Below, piece after piece: positions 1-7,625 of a stretch of 11,022 nucleotides of DNA. The notes below the pieces were generated by a model that was given only the letters and a program-made list of their open reading frames with translations, ran no database searches and was not told the origin of the DNA. The position numbers were made by a program, and so were the translations under genes. This stretch comes from SVEL01 sp964573715 (GTDB taxonomy: Bacteria; Bacillota; Clostridia; Lachnospirales; Lachnospiraceae). The DNA is taken from assembly GCA_964573715.1 (NCBI GenBank), contig CAZNKR010000053.1, positions 1 to 11,022 of the forward strand. The letters run 5' to 3'. Every line of letters starts with the position of its first letter. The first letter of the stretch is position 1.

Positions 1-3000
1 AACTGCTTTCGTCTGCTCTTTTCAAAATCCCTTTCTGTTGCCACCAGAATGTTTGCTGACGGATAAAGCCTTAAAAACTCACTTGCAGTCTGTCCTATCA
101 AAGATTTAGGAACAACCATAACTGTTTTATTTGCAAGTCCAAGTCTTTTCTGCTCCATACAGGCAGCCATCATTTCAAATGATTTCCCTGCTCCAACACA
201 ATGTGCAAGAAGAGTATTTCCCCCCATAAGAATACGGGCAACCGCATTTTTCTGGTGTGGCTTTAATTCTATCTCCGGATTCATTCCCGGAAACTGCAGA
301 TGACTTCCATCATACTCACGAAGCCTTACATTGTTGAATGTCTCGTTGTAATAGCTGACATATTTCTGTCTTCGTTCCGGGTCTTTGAATATCCACTCCT
401 TGAAAGCCTCCTTCATCAGGTTCTGCTTTTCCCTTGCGAGCATGGTCTCATTTTTGTTGACCTCATAATGATATTTGCCATCCCCGTCATCAATACGGTC
501 CTTGACTGTTACGGTTCTTAAGTTCAGCGTACTCTCAAAAATAGAATAAGCGTCCATCCGGCTTGTACCATAAGTCTTGGTAGCTGCCACTGAACGCTTA
601 TCCAGTGATTTATTTTCTATAAACCATTCCATATTCACTTTGTTAAGATTAAGCTGGATGCCGGAATTATAATACTGGCTTCTTACTGCCTGTGCTCTTC
701 TTGGTGTGCCTAAAAGCTCATAAATGAATCTTTCATAATCCTCTTTCTCAATCCATGTCGTACCGATACGGACATCTATCTCCGAGGCATCAAGGTCTTT
801 TGGCTGTACCTGCTCCAAGGCTGATACATTGATTGTAAACAGTGCCTTTTCTTCCTCAGAGAGTTCCGGATTCTCCATCATGGCTTTTGCCACACGAAGC
901 TTTTCCCTCACATTTCCTGACAGGTACTCATCCGCAGCTTCCCATCCGGCGTTTGGATTGTTTGGATTATAGCCGGAAGGATTAAGAAAAATCAGTCCCT
1001 CAAGCTCCTTAATCATCTTCTGTCTCTCGAAGTCTGCTTTCAGCTGTCCGGATAAGTTTATCTCCTCTTCTGTTTTCTCAGTCTTTTCAGAAACCTCCTT
1101 GATTATATCGCTGATATCCGGATGGTAGATACTCTGCATATAGGCAAGATTCACAGTACCAAACTCATTGATGGATACATTCAGTGCTTCCACCGCCGTC
1201 TCCACCCTCTCAATAGATACCTTTGCCTTGATGGTCTGCTTATAAAACATATCTGCCTTTTTCACATTTCCATCTTCATCAATTTCCTCCAAAGAGCAAA
1301 GAAGCGGATAATCACTGTCATCCCGGAATGCCCTGCTGTTCCCCTGTGAATTGATGCTTCCATATTTGTCTACAAATTTATCATATCTTTCGTTAAGAAG
1401 CCTCTGCACATCGGCAAGCTCTTCCTCGCTGCAGCCTTCTGTCTGGATATCTATCAGATGCCTTGTCACGGTTCGGATTTCATCAAGTGCCTTTATCCTT
1501 TCCTCCACAGTATCTGACACCTCCCTTCTTACCATCTGGGAGTTTTCTCTGAAATAAAGTTTTCCGTCCACAAAGCAGTAGGAAAAGTTTCTTACATCCG
1601 GGTCTGCCGGGATAATATCCTCACTCGTTTCCTCCTCTTCTGTCAGACGCTCAAAGTCAGTAAGCTGTGCCTGCATATTGCTGATTGCCTTATTCAGTGC
1701 TTCATACATATTGAAGTTCGGATCATCATTGACACAGACTGTATATCTGCTGTCCTGTCCGTATATTCTTGTGTCGTACTGCATACGACCAAGAATCATT
1801 TCCGGATGTTCCACAAAATAGGAATTAACCGCTATCCCATCCTCTGTATAACCTAAATGCACCCAGTCCGGTTCGATGTCAATCTTTTTCTCCCTTTTCT
1901 GAAGGAAAATAATATCGCTGGTTACTTCCGTTCCCGCATTATCCTTAAATGCAGTATTTGGAAGTCTTATGGCACCGATAAGCTCTGCCCTCTCTGCCAG
2001 ATACTTTCGTATCGTGGGATTGCTCTTATCAAGTGTTCCCTTTGTGGTAATAAATGCCACAATACCGCCCGGTCTTACCTGGTCAAGTGCTTTTGCCAAG
2101 AAATAGTCATGAATACGAAAATTGTACTTGTTATACTTAGGGTCATATATCTTATAGTCCCCAAACGGTACATTTCCAACTGCCACATCAAAGAAGTTAT
2201 CCTGATACTGGGTCTGCTCAAATCCACCCACTTTTATATGGGCTTTCTGATAAAGCTGTCCTGCAATTCTTCCCGATATATCATCAAGCTCCACACCATA
2301 CAGATTTGCTCTCTGCATTGGTGTGGGCAGACTTCCGAAGAAGTTACCGATACCCATACTCGGCTCTAAAAGATTTCCGTCACGGAAACCAAAGTTCACA
2401 AGTGCCTGATTGATACAGCTGCATATTACAGGCGAGGTATAAAAAGCATTGTTTACAGTTGCTCTTGCAGCTACATATTCATCCTCCGTAAGCAGTTCCT
2501 TAAGCTCTGCATACTCCTTTGACCAGTCATGATTCTTATCATCAAATGCCTGCGGGATTCCGCCCCATCCGGCATACAGTGATAATATTTTCTGTTCCTC
2601 CGCTGTTGCAAGCCTTCCTTCACTTTCCAGCTGTTTTAAAAGTCTTATGGCTTCCACATTCCATTTGTATCTGGTCTTTGCCCCTCCGGTCTGTAAATCC
2701 CAGAGGTTGTAGTGGAAGTTTCTTCTTTTATCCGTTGTCTCCCATCCATTCGCAAGTGCTCTCTGTCTGGTGGCTTCCCTGTTTGCCCTGATTTCCTCCT
2801 GTTTTTCAAGAAACGAAACATAAACAGGCGCCATATTTACCCTGCTTCCGGCAATCATATCTTTATACCACTTTAGATGATCTTCCCCGCAGTAATGGGG
2901 AACTTTGACCATATAGCTTAAAACCTCATACAGTTCACGGTATCCCGTGGTTACTGTGACACGCTCACCCTCCTTGTTCTTATAGTTAATGTCAATTTCA

Positions 3001-5378
3001 AAAGGCTTTAAGGTGTATTCCACAAGTCCGTACTGATTATTGGCATATGCCTTGTGTTCCTTTCTATCATTCAGCACCACGCCTGATAAAAACTCAAGCT
3101 TGTTAGGCATAAACAGGTCATTCGTTGCCACAAGGTCCATAAGAAACGGTTTAAATGGTGTGTAGCAACTGCATTCCGATATAAGAATCTCCATGGCTGT
3201 ACGCATATCTTCATCCATATTGGCAATCACTTCGGCATAGTTAATCGGCTCAATGAACTGTAATTCCCCTGAAGTTTTTTGTGTAGGGTCAGGAGTTGGC
3301 TCATGGTCTGCCTCTGCTTCCAACTCTGCACCATATTCCGCCATGGTAACAAGTCTGTCTTCCAAAGCTGCTTCTTCCGGTGTAAGCTCCCTTTCCTCTG
3401 CGTATGCATCTTCCAATGATTTTCTTGCACTGGCATAGCTTTCCGGCTCATCAGGAATGGCAAATTCATCCAGTTCCTCTTCCTGCTCCACGTCATCCAT
3501 TTCCCGGAAATCTGCGTCAATAATTTCATCATCTTCACGCATACCGTCAGACTGTATCTCATCCAGTCTTGGTTTCTCCGGCTGGTATTCTCCCGTAAGG
3601 ATAAGCGCTGAAATCTCTTTTTCTATATCTCTCCAAGAGACATATCCTTCTACTTCGCCTTCCTCATCTCTCCACTGGAATCTGATTCCGTTTCCCTTAA
3701 AAGTATCATATCCATGCAGTCCTAATCCATCAATAGGCCAACCGGAACCACCAATGCCAAACTCTGCCTTAATCCGCTTGGCTCTTGTTCCTGCATCAAT
3801 CTCTGTCTCAAAGATTTTGCACACTCTGCCTCTGCCACCGACAAAGCCTGTGCCTCTTAATACAACTTCCTTTACATACTCAGAAGGTACAACAGAAGCT
3901 TTCTTTGGATTGAGATAATTGTACTTCCCGCTTTTTGCATCTGCCATTTCCTGTTTAATCTTCTGCATATACTCATTCGGTTCTGCTTGTGATTTCTTTG
4001 AAGAATCAAGCAGACCATACTCGGCATCAAAAAAGGAAGCCTGCACATATTCGCCTGCTTCCTTACTTACTCCCAATGAATTGATTTCATTAAGTTCTCT
4101 ATTTAATTCTTCATCATATGAGTTATCATTTAATGATACTTCAGGACGATCTCCGCCAGAACGATTTCTTCTGCCATCATCTTCGCCTGTTCTCTCAGCT
4201 TCCACATTTCCATCGTACTGCTTGGATTCTGTGGTTTGTTCTTCTCCAGGTACTGATTCTGAAGCTGCTCCATCATCTGATTCGCTTCTTGCTCCACTTC
4301 CAACATCTTCTCTGTCATTCTGCCCGTGCGAAGCAGATTCTTGTATCTCGCCGGTTCGTTCTCCTCCAGATACTTCATCGCCTGACGTCCGTATTTGCCC
4401 AGTCTCGCTAAGTTCTCCCTCTCGTCTGGAATCTCCAGTACCGGATACAGAAGTCCATCCACTTCCTTGTACTCTAGTTGTGCTACCATATGCAATTCTC
4501 CTTTCCAATTCTTCGTTCCTCAGAATTGTAGCCTCCGGCGGATTGCCAGTGCCTCCATCTGAATTTGTCAGCTTCGCTGACATCGGCACGGCACCAGAAA
4601 ATCCAAGGCTTTTCTGATTCTCAATTGTTCTGCAATCTTTACTAAATGCTCTAAGAACATTACAGGAGACATCGCATATGAGGGAACCAAGACGGTAAAT
4701 AGTATCTTCATCCGTCACTTTTACAATCTGACTAAAATCCTGTTCTTCAGCAGACAAGTCAAATCCGCATCTCGTACCTACAACATATAAAATCCCTTTT
4801 CTTGCAAGCTCTGCAAGGTCCGGTACTTCGTGTAAGCCCTCACGTTTTTCGCTGAATTCCTTAATCACACTGCCTGTAATCTGTGATAATTCGGTCATTC
4901 GGTTCTCGAATTCCTCTTCAATTATGACTCCGATTTCCCGCTTTGTAAAGTCCTTTAGAGCAATTAGTGAATCTTCTCTTGTCACTCCTTCATACTTTTG
5001 ATACTTCCCATGTGCTACCTGATATTCCATAAACTCTGACAGCTTATCTCCGTCAAGATTCCAGGTAAGCTCCGACTGTTTTCCACCCGTATCACTGATA
5101 TCAAACACATATCTCATATATGGCTGCAACGCTCTGGAAGGATAAATTGCAATCCCTTTACTTCCACGCTTTACATACCTGCCTACCTTTTTCCATGTGT
5201 CAAAGTCAGCAACCAAAGTGGCATGTGGTTTTTGTGCATATACCATGAGAACATTATCAAATTCATATCGGTATATCTGCCCGGCAAGGCGAAGCACTGA
5301 TTTCCAGCTTTCCTGTGTTTCCGTCACTTCTTTTATAACCACGTTATAAATCTGCCTGACTTTATAATCTACGCTCAT
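1..5378 (-). CDS. Giant ArdC-like / N6-adenine methylase / SNF2 helicase fusion protein (3' end outside window)
   Basis: I read one frame without a stop from ATG 5378 to the window edge: 1,792 codons, C-terminus missing. Residues about 25-90 resemble the ArdC N-terminal ssDNA-binding domain (NVLMVYAQKP near 42, then a GRYVKRGSKGIAIYP stretch at 66-80). Residues 297-417 are a hydrophilic, Gly/Ser/Glu-rich linker that overlaps tnpV. Residues about 510-600 form an unrecognised globular block, followed by an acidic stretch. A methylase domain follows: AGWGG near 937, a SAM-binding loop EPSMGIGNFFG at 1005-1015, and the catalytic NVPF motif at 1069-1072 (a variant of NPPY/F). A helicase begins with a Q-motif-like KPHQKNAV and Walker A VGAGKS at 1728-1733; later helicase motifs are off the edge. 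The RBS GGAGG lies in the end of the MT-A70 gene, and only three bases separate the genes, so translation is probably coupled. Similar methylase-helicase fusions such as phage P1 DarB protect DNA against restriction; a like role in conjugation is inferred. Confidence 0.9.
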   Translation of the reverse strand, partial: MSVDYKVRQIYNVVIKEVTETQESWKSVLRLAGQIYRYEFDNVLMVYAQKPHATLVADFDTWKKVGRYVKRGSKGIAIYPSRALQPYMRYVFDISDTGGKQSELTWNLDGDKLSEFMEYQVAHGKYQKYEGVTREDSLIALKDFTKREIGVIIEEEFENRMTELSQITGSVIKEFSEKREGLHEVPDLAELARKGILYVVGTRCGFDLSAEEQDFSQIVKVTDEDTIYRLGSLICDVSCNVLRAFSKDCRTIENQKSLGFSGAVPMSAKLTNSDGGTGNPPEATILRNEELERRIAYGSTTRVQGSGWTSVSGTGDSRREGELSETGQIRTSGDEVSGGERTGEIQESASHGQNDREDVGSGARSESDDGAASESVPGEEQTTESKQYDGNVEAERTGEDDGRRNRSGGDRPEVSLNDNSYDEELNRELNEINSLGVSKEAGEYVQASFFDAEYGLLDSSKKSQAEPNEYMQKIKQEMADAKSGKYNYLNPKKASVVPSEYVKEVVLRGTGFVGGRGRVCKIFETEIDAGTRAKRIKAEFGIGGSGWPIDGLGLHGYDTFKGNGIRFQWRDEEGEVEGYVSWRDIEKEISALILTGEYQPEKPRLDEIQSDGMREDDEIIDADFREMDDVEQEEELDEFAIPDEPESYASARKSLEDAYAEERELTPEEAALEDRLVTMAEYGAELEAEADHEPTPDPTQKTSGELQFIEPINYAEVIANMDEDMRTAMEILISECSCYTPFKPFLMDLVATNDLFMPNKLEFLSGVVLNDRKEHKAYANNQYGLVEYTLKPFEIDINYKNKEGERVTVTTGYRELYEVLSYMVKVPHYCGEDHLKWYKDMIAGSRVNMAPVYVSFLEKQEEIRANREATRQRALANGWETTDKRRNFHYNLWDLQTGGAKTRYKWNVEAIRLLKQLESEGRLATAEEQKILSLYAGWGGIPQAFDDKNHDWSKEYAELKELLTEDEYVAARATVNNAFYTSPVICSCINQALVNFGFRDGNLLEPSMGIGNFFGSLPTPMQRANLYGVELDDISGRIAGQLYQKAHIKVGGFEQTQYQDNFFDVAVGNVPFGDYKIYDPKYNKYNFRIHDYFLAKALDQVRPGGIVAFITTKGTLDKSNPTIRKYLAERAELIGAIRLPNTAFKDNAGTEVTSDIIFLQKREKKIDIEPDWVHLGYTEDGIAVNSYFVEHPEMILGRMQYDTRIYGQDSRYTVCVNDDPNFNMYEALNKAISNMQAQLTDFERLTEEEETSEDIIPADPDVRNFSYCFVDGKLYFRENSQMVRREVSDTVEERIKALDEIRTVTRHLIDIQTEGCSEEELADVQRLLNERYDKFVDKYGSINSQGNSRAFRDDSDYPLLCSLEEIDEDGNVKKADMFYKQTIKAKVSIERVETAVEALNVSINEFGTVNLAYMQSIYHPDISDIIKEVSEKTEKTEEEINLSGQLKADFERQKMIKELEGLIFLNPSGYNPNNPNAGWEAADEYLSGNVREKLRVAKAMMENPELSEEEKALFTINVSALEQVQPKDLDASEIDVRIGTTWIEKEDYERFIYELLGTPRRAQAVRSQYYNSGIQLNLNKVNMEWFIENKSLDKRSVAATKTYGTSRMDAYSIFESTLNLRTVTVKDRIDDGDGKYHYEVNKNETMLAREKQNLMKEAFKEWIFKDPERRQKYVSYYNETFNNVRLREYDGSHLQFPGMNPEIELKPHQKNAVARILMGGNTLLAHCVGAGKSFEMMAACMEQKRLGLANKTVMVVPKSLIGQTASEFLRLYPSANILVATERDFEKSRRKQ
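4130..4489 (-). CDS. tnpV: TnpV-family transposon protein, nested in +1 frame inside the giant gene
   Basis: A 119-residue protein that I recognise as TnpV-like, the small protein first named in Tn4451-type clostridial transposons; its biochemical role is not established. Typical segments are QLEYKEVDGLLYPVLEIP at the N-terminus, LGKYGRQAMKYLEENEPARY in the middle, a Glu/Gln-rich helical stretch (EVEQEANQMMEQLQ), and the ending AEEIVLAEIVLKYH, so it looks full-length. I chose ATG 4489 because GGAG at 4501-4498 lies 8 bases upstream; a TTG at 4495 is only 2 bases from that site. The entire gene lies on the same strand as the giant gene, shifted by +1, opposite giant residues 297-417. The overlap looks richer in G+C than its surroundings and is free of stops in both frames. 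TnpV carries the family-like sequence while the giant frame here is low-complexity, so the tnpV frame was probably the original one. The family call is from memory; whether it is expressed is unknown. Confidence 0.75.
   Translation of the reverse strand: MVAQLEYKEVDGLLYPVLEIPDERENLARLGKYGRQAMKYLEENEPARYKNLLRTGRMTEKMLEVEQEANQMMEQLQNQYLEKNKPQNPSSTMEMWKLREQAKMMAEEIVLAEIVLKYH
4498..4502 (-). promoter_or_regulatory. Ribosome binding site for nested tnpV
   Basis: AGGAG-type Shine-Dalgarno sequence (AAAGGAGA in context) inside the coding sequence of the giant gene, with an 8-base spacer to ATG 4489. In the giant frame these bases are ordinary codons for residues around Glu292-Arg294. Its good spacing supports independent translation of the internal gene and decides against the earlier TTG. 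Confidence 0.6.
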
Positions 5379-5381
5379 ATG

Positions 5382-5948
5382 CTACACCTCCAATATTGCT
5401 TCTCTGATGTCTTTTCCATCAATTTCATTTCCAAGGCTTACCCAGCCTTCACATCTCTCCCTCGCAAAAAGCTCAATTCTTGGAAGATTACCGCATAACT
5501 CTACAATTCTCTCCCGTATCTCCTCCGGCTTTTTGCTGTGTTCCATGATTCTTGCATCACACACCTGCGAAATGGAACGGGACACCCTTGACGGATGTCC
5601 CCTTGTTCCAAGCAGACATATTTCCGAGTTGGAACGGGTCCAGTAACCAAGTCCCAAAAAGAAGCTGTCTGCTTTCTTATTTCTTTTTACCCAGTTAAAA
5701 CCACAGGTCTTGTAGGTAAATCCCCACGCTTTCATTACTTCAAGCCCTTCTTTAAGAAGCGGGAATGTTACCCACAAAAACAGGATACTGTCATCCGCAG
5801 CAATGCTTTCCACAGGAAGAGAGAGAATGTCATCGAACTTCATACATGAATAATGGCAGTCTGCTGATTTTAGCTGACTGCCACGCTCCGAATACGTCTG
5901 GAATTTCCAAGGCGGATCGGCATATATGATATTGAATTTTTCTCCCAT
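5382..5948 (-). CDS. MT-A70 family N6-adenine DNA methyltransferase
   Basis: A 188-residue protein from ATG 5948, the usual size of short MT-A70 enzymes in phages and mobile elements. It should transfer a methyl group from SAM to adenine N6 in DNA, probably changing the element's restriction sensitivity. The N-terminal stretch FNIIYADPPW holds the catalytic DPPW motif; ILFLWVTFPLL and the region TRSNSEICLLGTRG are also typical. Two in-frame ATGs exist: 5954 directly abuts the GGGAGG Shine-Dalgarno sequence, while 5948 lies 6 bases after it, so 5948 is preferred. The gene starts 12 bases after the stop of the preceding gene and ends at TAG three bases before the ATG of the giant methylase-helicase gene, whose ribosome binding site it contains. 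Two different adenine methylase types are therefore encoded side by side. Target sequence cannot be read from the protein. All expected N-terminal catalytic residues are present. Confidence 0.92.
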   Translation of the reverse strand: MGEKFNIIYADPPWKFQTYSERGSQLKSADCHYSCMKFDDILSLPVESIAADDSILFLWVTFPLLKEGLEVMKAWGFTYKTCGFNWVKRNKKADSFFLGLGYWTRSNSEICLLGTRGHPSRVSRSISQVCDARIMEHSKKPEEIRERIVELCGNLPRIELFARERCEGWVSLGNEIDGKDIREAILEV

Positions 5949-5960
5949 AGACATCCTCCC

Positions 5961-6317
5961 TTACTCTGCCGCAAGCTTGCGGAAACAACTGAACTCTTCT
6001 TTGTCAAAGGCAATCGTATATTCCGCTTCTCCTGCGGCTTCGGCTGCATTCTGTCCTGAAATAAGCTTTCTTGCAACTCTTAAAGTGACATAATTTGCTC
6101 TGCAAAGCTTCATGCTCTCCTTAAAGCTCATATCCGACTGACTATGAAGCATCTCGCCCATATCCGCAATCTGCTGTTGCACCTTAATACGAACCCTTCT
6201 GGCATCCTTTACAGATATTGTTACTCTGTGATTTGTCTCCTTTGAAACATCCCATTCCTTCTGCAATTCCTTGATTAGAAATTCCATGTTCTTTTCTATA
6301 TTATCTTTTCTGCTCAT
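5961..6317 (-). CDS. Hypothetical protein, 118 residues
   Basis: I do not recognise a family. The start ATG 6317 has a clear GGAGG 8 bases upstream, and the gene lies in a tight run between the DpnD/PcfM-like gene (15 bases before) and the MT-A70 methylase (12 bases after), so it is very likely real and co-transcribed. The protein is soluble-looking, without signal peptide or membrane helix. The N-terminal half is charged and probably helical (KNMEFLIKELQKEWD), followed by a basic segment VKDARRVRIKVQQQ near 36-49 that could bind nucleic acid, though this is a guess. A single Cys lies near residue 72 and another near 110. The C-terminal part is Ala/Glu-rich and ends FRKLAAE. It may be an accessory factor for the methylase, but only position suggests that. 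Confidence 0.8.
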   Translation of the reverse strand: MSRKDNIEKNMEFLIKELQKEWDVSKETNHRVTISVKDARRVRIKVQQQIADMGEMLHSQSDMSFKESMKLCRANYVTLRVARKLISGQNAAEAAGEAEYTIAFDKEEFSCFRKLAAE

Positions 6318-6332
6318 TCAATATTCCTCCGT

Positions 6333-6527
6333 CTATCTTGTATTCTGCTGTGTGGGTGCAGCATCTATTGTTTTTCCCACAAAGTCCTCAGCATCAAGAA
6401 CAATCTCGCCTCTTTTGTACTGATCCATTACCTGGTTAATGGCATCACCAAGCGTTTCTGCTTTCACAGTAACTGTTCTTGATAACTCTTCTCTAATTTC
6501 AATATCAAAGTCCTTTCGTTTAGCCAT
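6333..6527 (-). CDS. DpnD/PcfM-like small protein
   Basis: A 64-residue protein whose pattern FDIEIREELSRTVTVKAETL, then DAINQVMDQYKRGEIVLDAEDFVG, matches my recollection of the DpnD/PcfM-like family found in conjugative plasmids, ICEs and next to the DpnI locus. The molecular function of the family is unknown. The visible pattern is a beta-strand pair (residues 6-22), a helix (about 26-36) and a short strand with the conserved GEIVLDAEDF. ATG 6527 is preceded by GAGGT at a 9-base distance; that site overlaps the end of the preceding gene, whose stop lies 7 bases upstream. The C-terminal tail is polar (TQQNTR). It aligns without gaps to the C-terminus of the 338-residue neighbour, which suggests the two share a domain. 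Confidence 0.8.
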   Translation of the reverse strand: MAKRKDFDIEIREELSRTVTVKAETLGDAINQVMDQYKRGEIVLDAEDFVGKTIDAAPTQQNTR

Positions 6528-6534
6528 ACAGAAT

Positions 6535-7551
6535 TTACCTCGCTTTCTGCTTATCCATGTGTACTTCTGCCATACTGATTACATTGGTTGCAACCTCTAT
6601 TGCATCATCCAGATCTATTCCTCTGACATTTAGCACACTCTCCATATCTTTACTAACCGTAACAGGAAACACCTTCATTTCACTGTCCTCATCATAGATT
6701 CCGGCAGATAGATTCTGATGAAACTTATCCACTTTATCCGTACAGAATTCCGCACGCATAATCTCACTTAGAAGCTCCCTGATATCCTCACTGCAAAGTG
6801 GATTATTGGCTAACTTGTGAAGCTGCGTGAAATAATCTTCCTGCTCAAGACGGATATCCTCCCTGTCTTTTTCCATCTTTGTTCCGCCATAATCTTCCCG
6901 TATGCCCTGAAAGTCAATGCGTGACAGCTTGGAAGAAAGATATACTCCGTGCTCCCATTCGATACCGATTTCAGGCTCCTCATTATCTCCCTTAATCTGT
7001 CTCATAAAAAGGCTTGTACCAAGTCCCACCACAAAGTTTCCATTGCTCATATCCATAAGAAGCAGATTTCTTGGTGACAAAAGCTCCAAAACCTTATAAT
7101 CCTTGCCATTGAAATTGTGGAGATTCTCACCCTGCTTAAACTGGTGTTCCATATGGCTGTAATGATGCTCAACCATCTTGTCTTTCTCTCCATTTTCAGC
7201 AATCCCATAAAGCCTTATCTTTTCCTTACATTCAAGACTGCATCTTTCATAATCAAAACGCACATCTTCGACATTTTCATCATTAAATTTCTTATTGAGA
7301 AATGCTCTAAGATGGCTTTCATCTCTGCAATAACACATGAAAAGAGTCTTGTTACCTGCCAGATATACCTCTGCCCAGTCAGGCTCAGTCATGGTTCTTC
7401 CAAGCTCTGAAAAGATAGCTGCTGTCTCTTTCATGGAATACTCGCCGGACTGCTTAAGCATTTCTATCGTGTCATCAAGTGTCAGAAGGAAGTTGGCTTC
7501 AACCGTTCCCTTCCGGTTCTCAATCACAAAAATCATATCGTTTAATTTCAT
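6535..7551 (-). CDS. Hypothetical mobile-element protein, 338 residues, with C-terminal DpnD/PcfM-like segment
   Basis: I do not recognise the main part. It is a soluble, acidic-looking protein with no signal peptide or membrane helix. Residues 1-35 resemble a small alpha/beta start; residues about 60-115 contain four of its Cys (FMCYCRDES, then ERCSLECKE), which could be a metal site but lack a standard spacing; residues about 150-180 form a strand-rich block (KVLELLSPRNLLLMDMSNG). Residues 222-270 look helical. Residues 295-333 align without gaps to residues 6-44 of the adjacent DpnD/PcfM-like protein (shared F, V, L, D, A, I, E, D and many similar positions), so the C-terminus is probably that fold. 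ATG 7551 has a strong AGGAGG 5 bases upstream. The gene lies directly behind a terminator-like hairpin and 7 bases before the DpnD/PcfM-like gene. Confidence 0.8.
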   Translation of the reverse strand: MKLNDMIFVIENRKGTVEANFLLTLDDTIEMLKQSGEYSMKETAAIFSELGRTMTEPDWAEVYLAGNKTLFMCYCRDESHLRAFLNKKFNDENVEDVRFDYERCSLECKEKIRLYGIAENGEKDKMVEHHYSHMEHQFKQGENLHNFNGKDYKVLELLSPRNLLLMDMSNGNFVVGLGTSLFMRQIKGDNEEPEIGIEWEHGVYLSSKLSRIDFQGIREDYGGTKMEKDREDIRLEQEDYFTQLHKLANNPLCSEDIRELLSEIMRAEFCTDKVDKFHQNLSAGIYDEDSEMKVFPVTVSKDMESVLNVRGIDLDDAIEVATNVISMAEVHMDKQKAR

Positions 7552-7566
7552 TTTGCCCTCCTAACC

Positions 7567-7601
7567 AAAAACATCCGGCAAAACCGAAGCTCTGCCAGAT
7601 G
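7567..7601 (-). terminator. Intrinsic terminator-like hairpin with UUCG loop between NlpC/P60 gene and 338-residue gene
   Basis: On the minus strand CAUCUGGCAGAGC, a UUCG tetraloop and GUUUUGCCGGAUG form an uninterrupted 13-base-pair stem (three G-U pairs), followed by five U. It lies 24 bases after the NlpC/P60 stop and ends just upstream of the next gene's AGGAGG. The U tract is short and ends in GG, so partial termination or 3'-end protection of the upstream mRNA is as likely as full termination. Confidence 0.75.
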
Positions 7602-7625
7602 CTGTATTTACATTATTCTTCCTGA

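Noticed and set aside
3227..3562. 111-codon open frame on the minus strand overlapping the giant gene
   Set aside because: Unlike tnpV it shows no recognisable family; it is the shifted frame of the acidic linker of the giant protein.
3919..4617. Open frame of 232 codons on the plus strand, Ser/Pro-rich
   Set aside because: It is antisense to the giant gene and tnpV, has no ribosome binding site that I see, and its composition is what the reverse of a Glu/Gly-rich coding region gives.
5949..5954. ATG 5954 as the start of the MT-A70 gene
   Set aside because: It directly touches the GGGAGG site, leaving no spacer; the second ATG at 5948 has a normal 6-base spacer.
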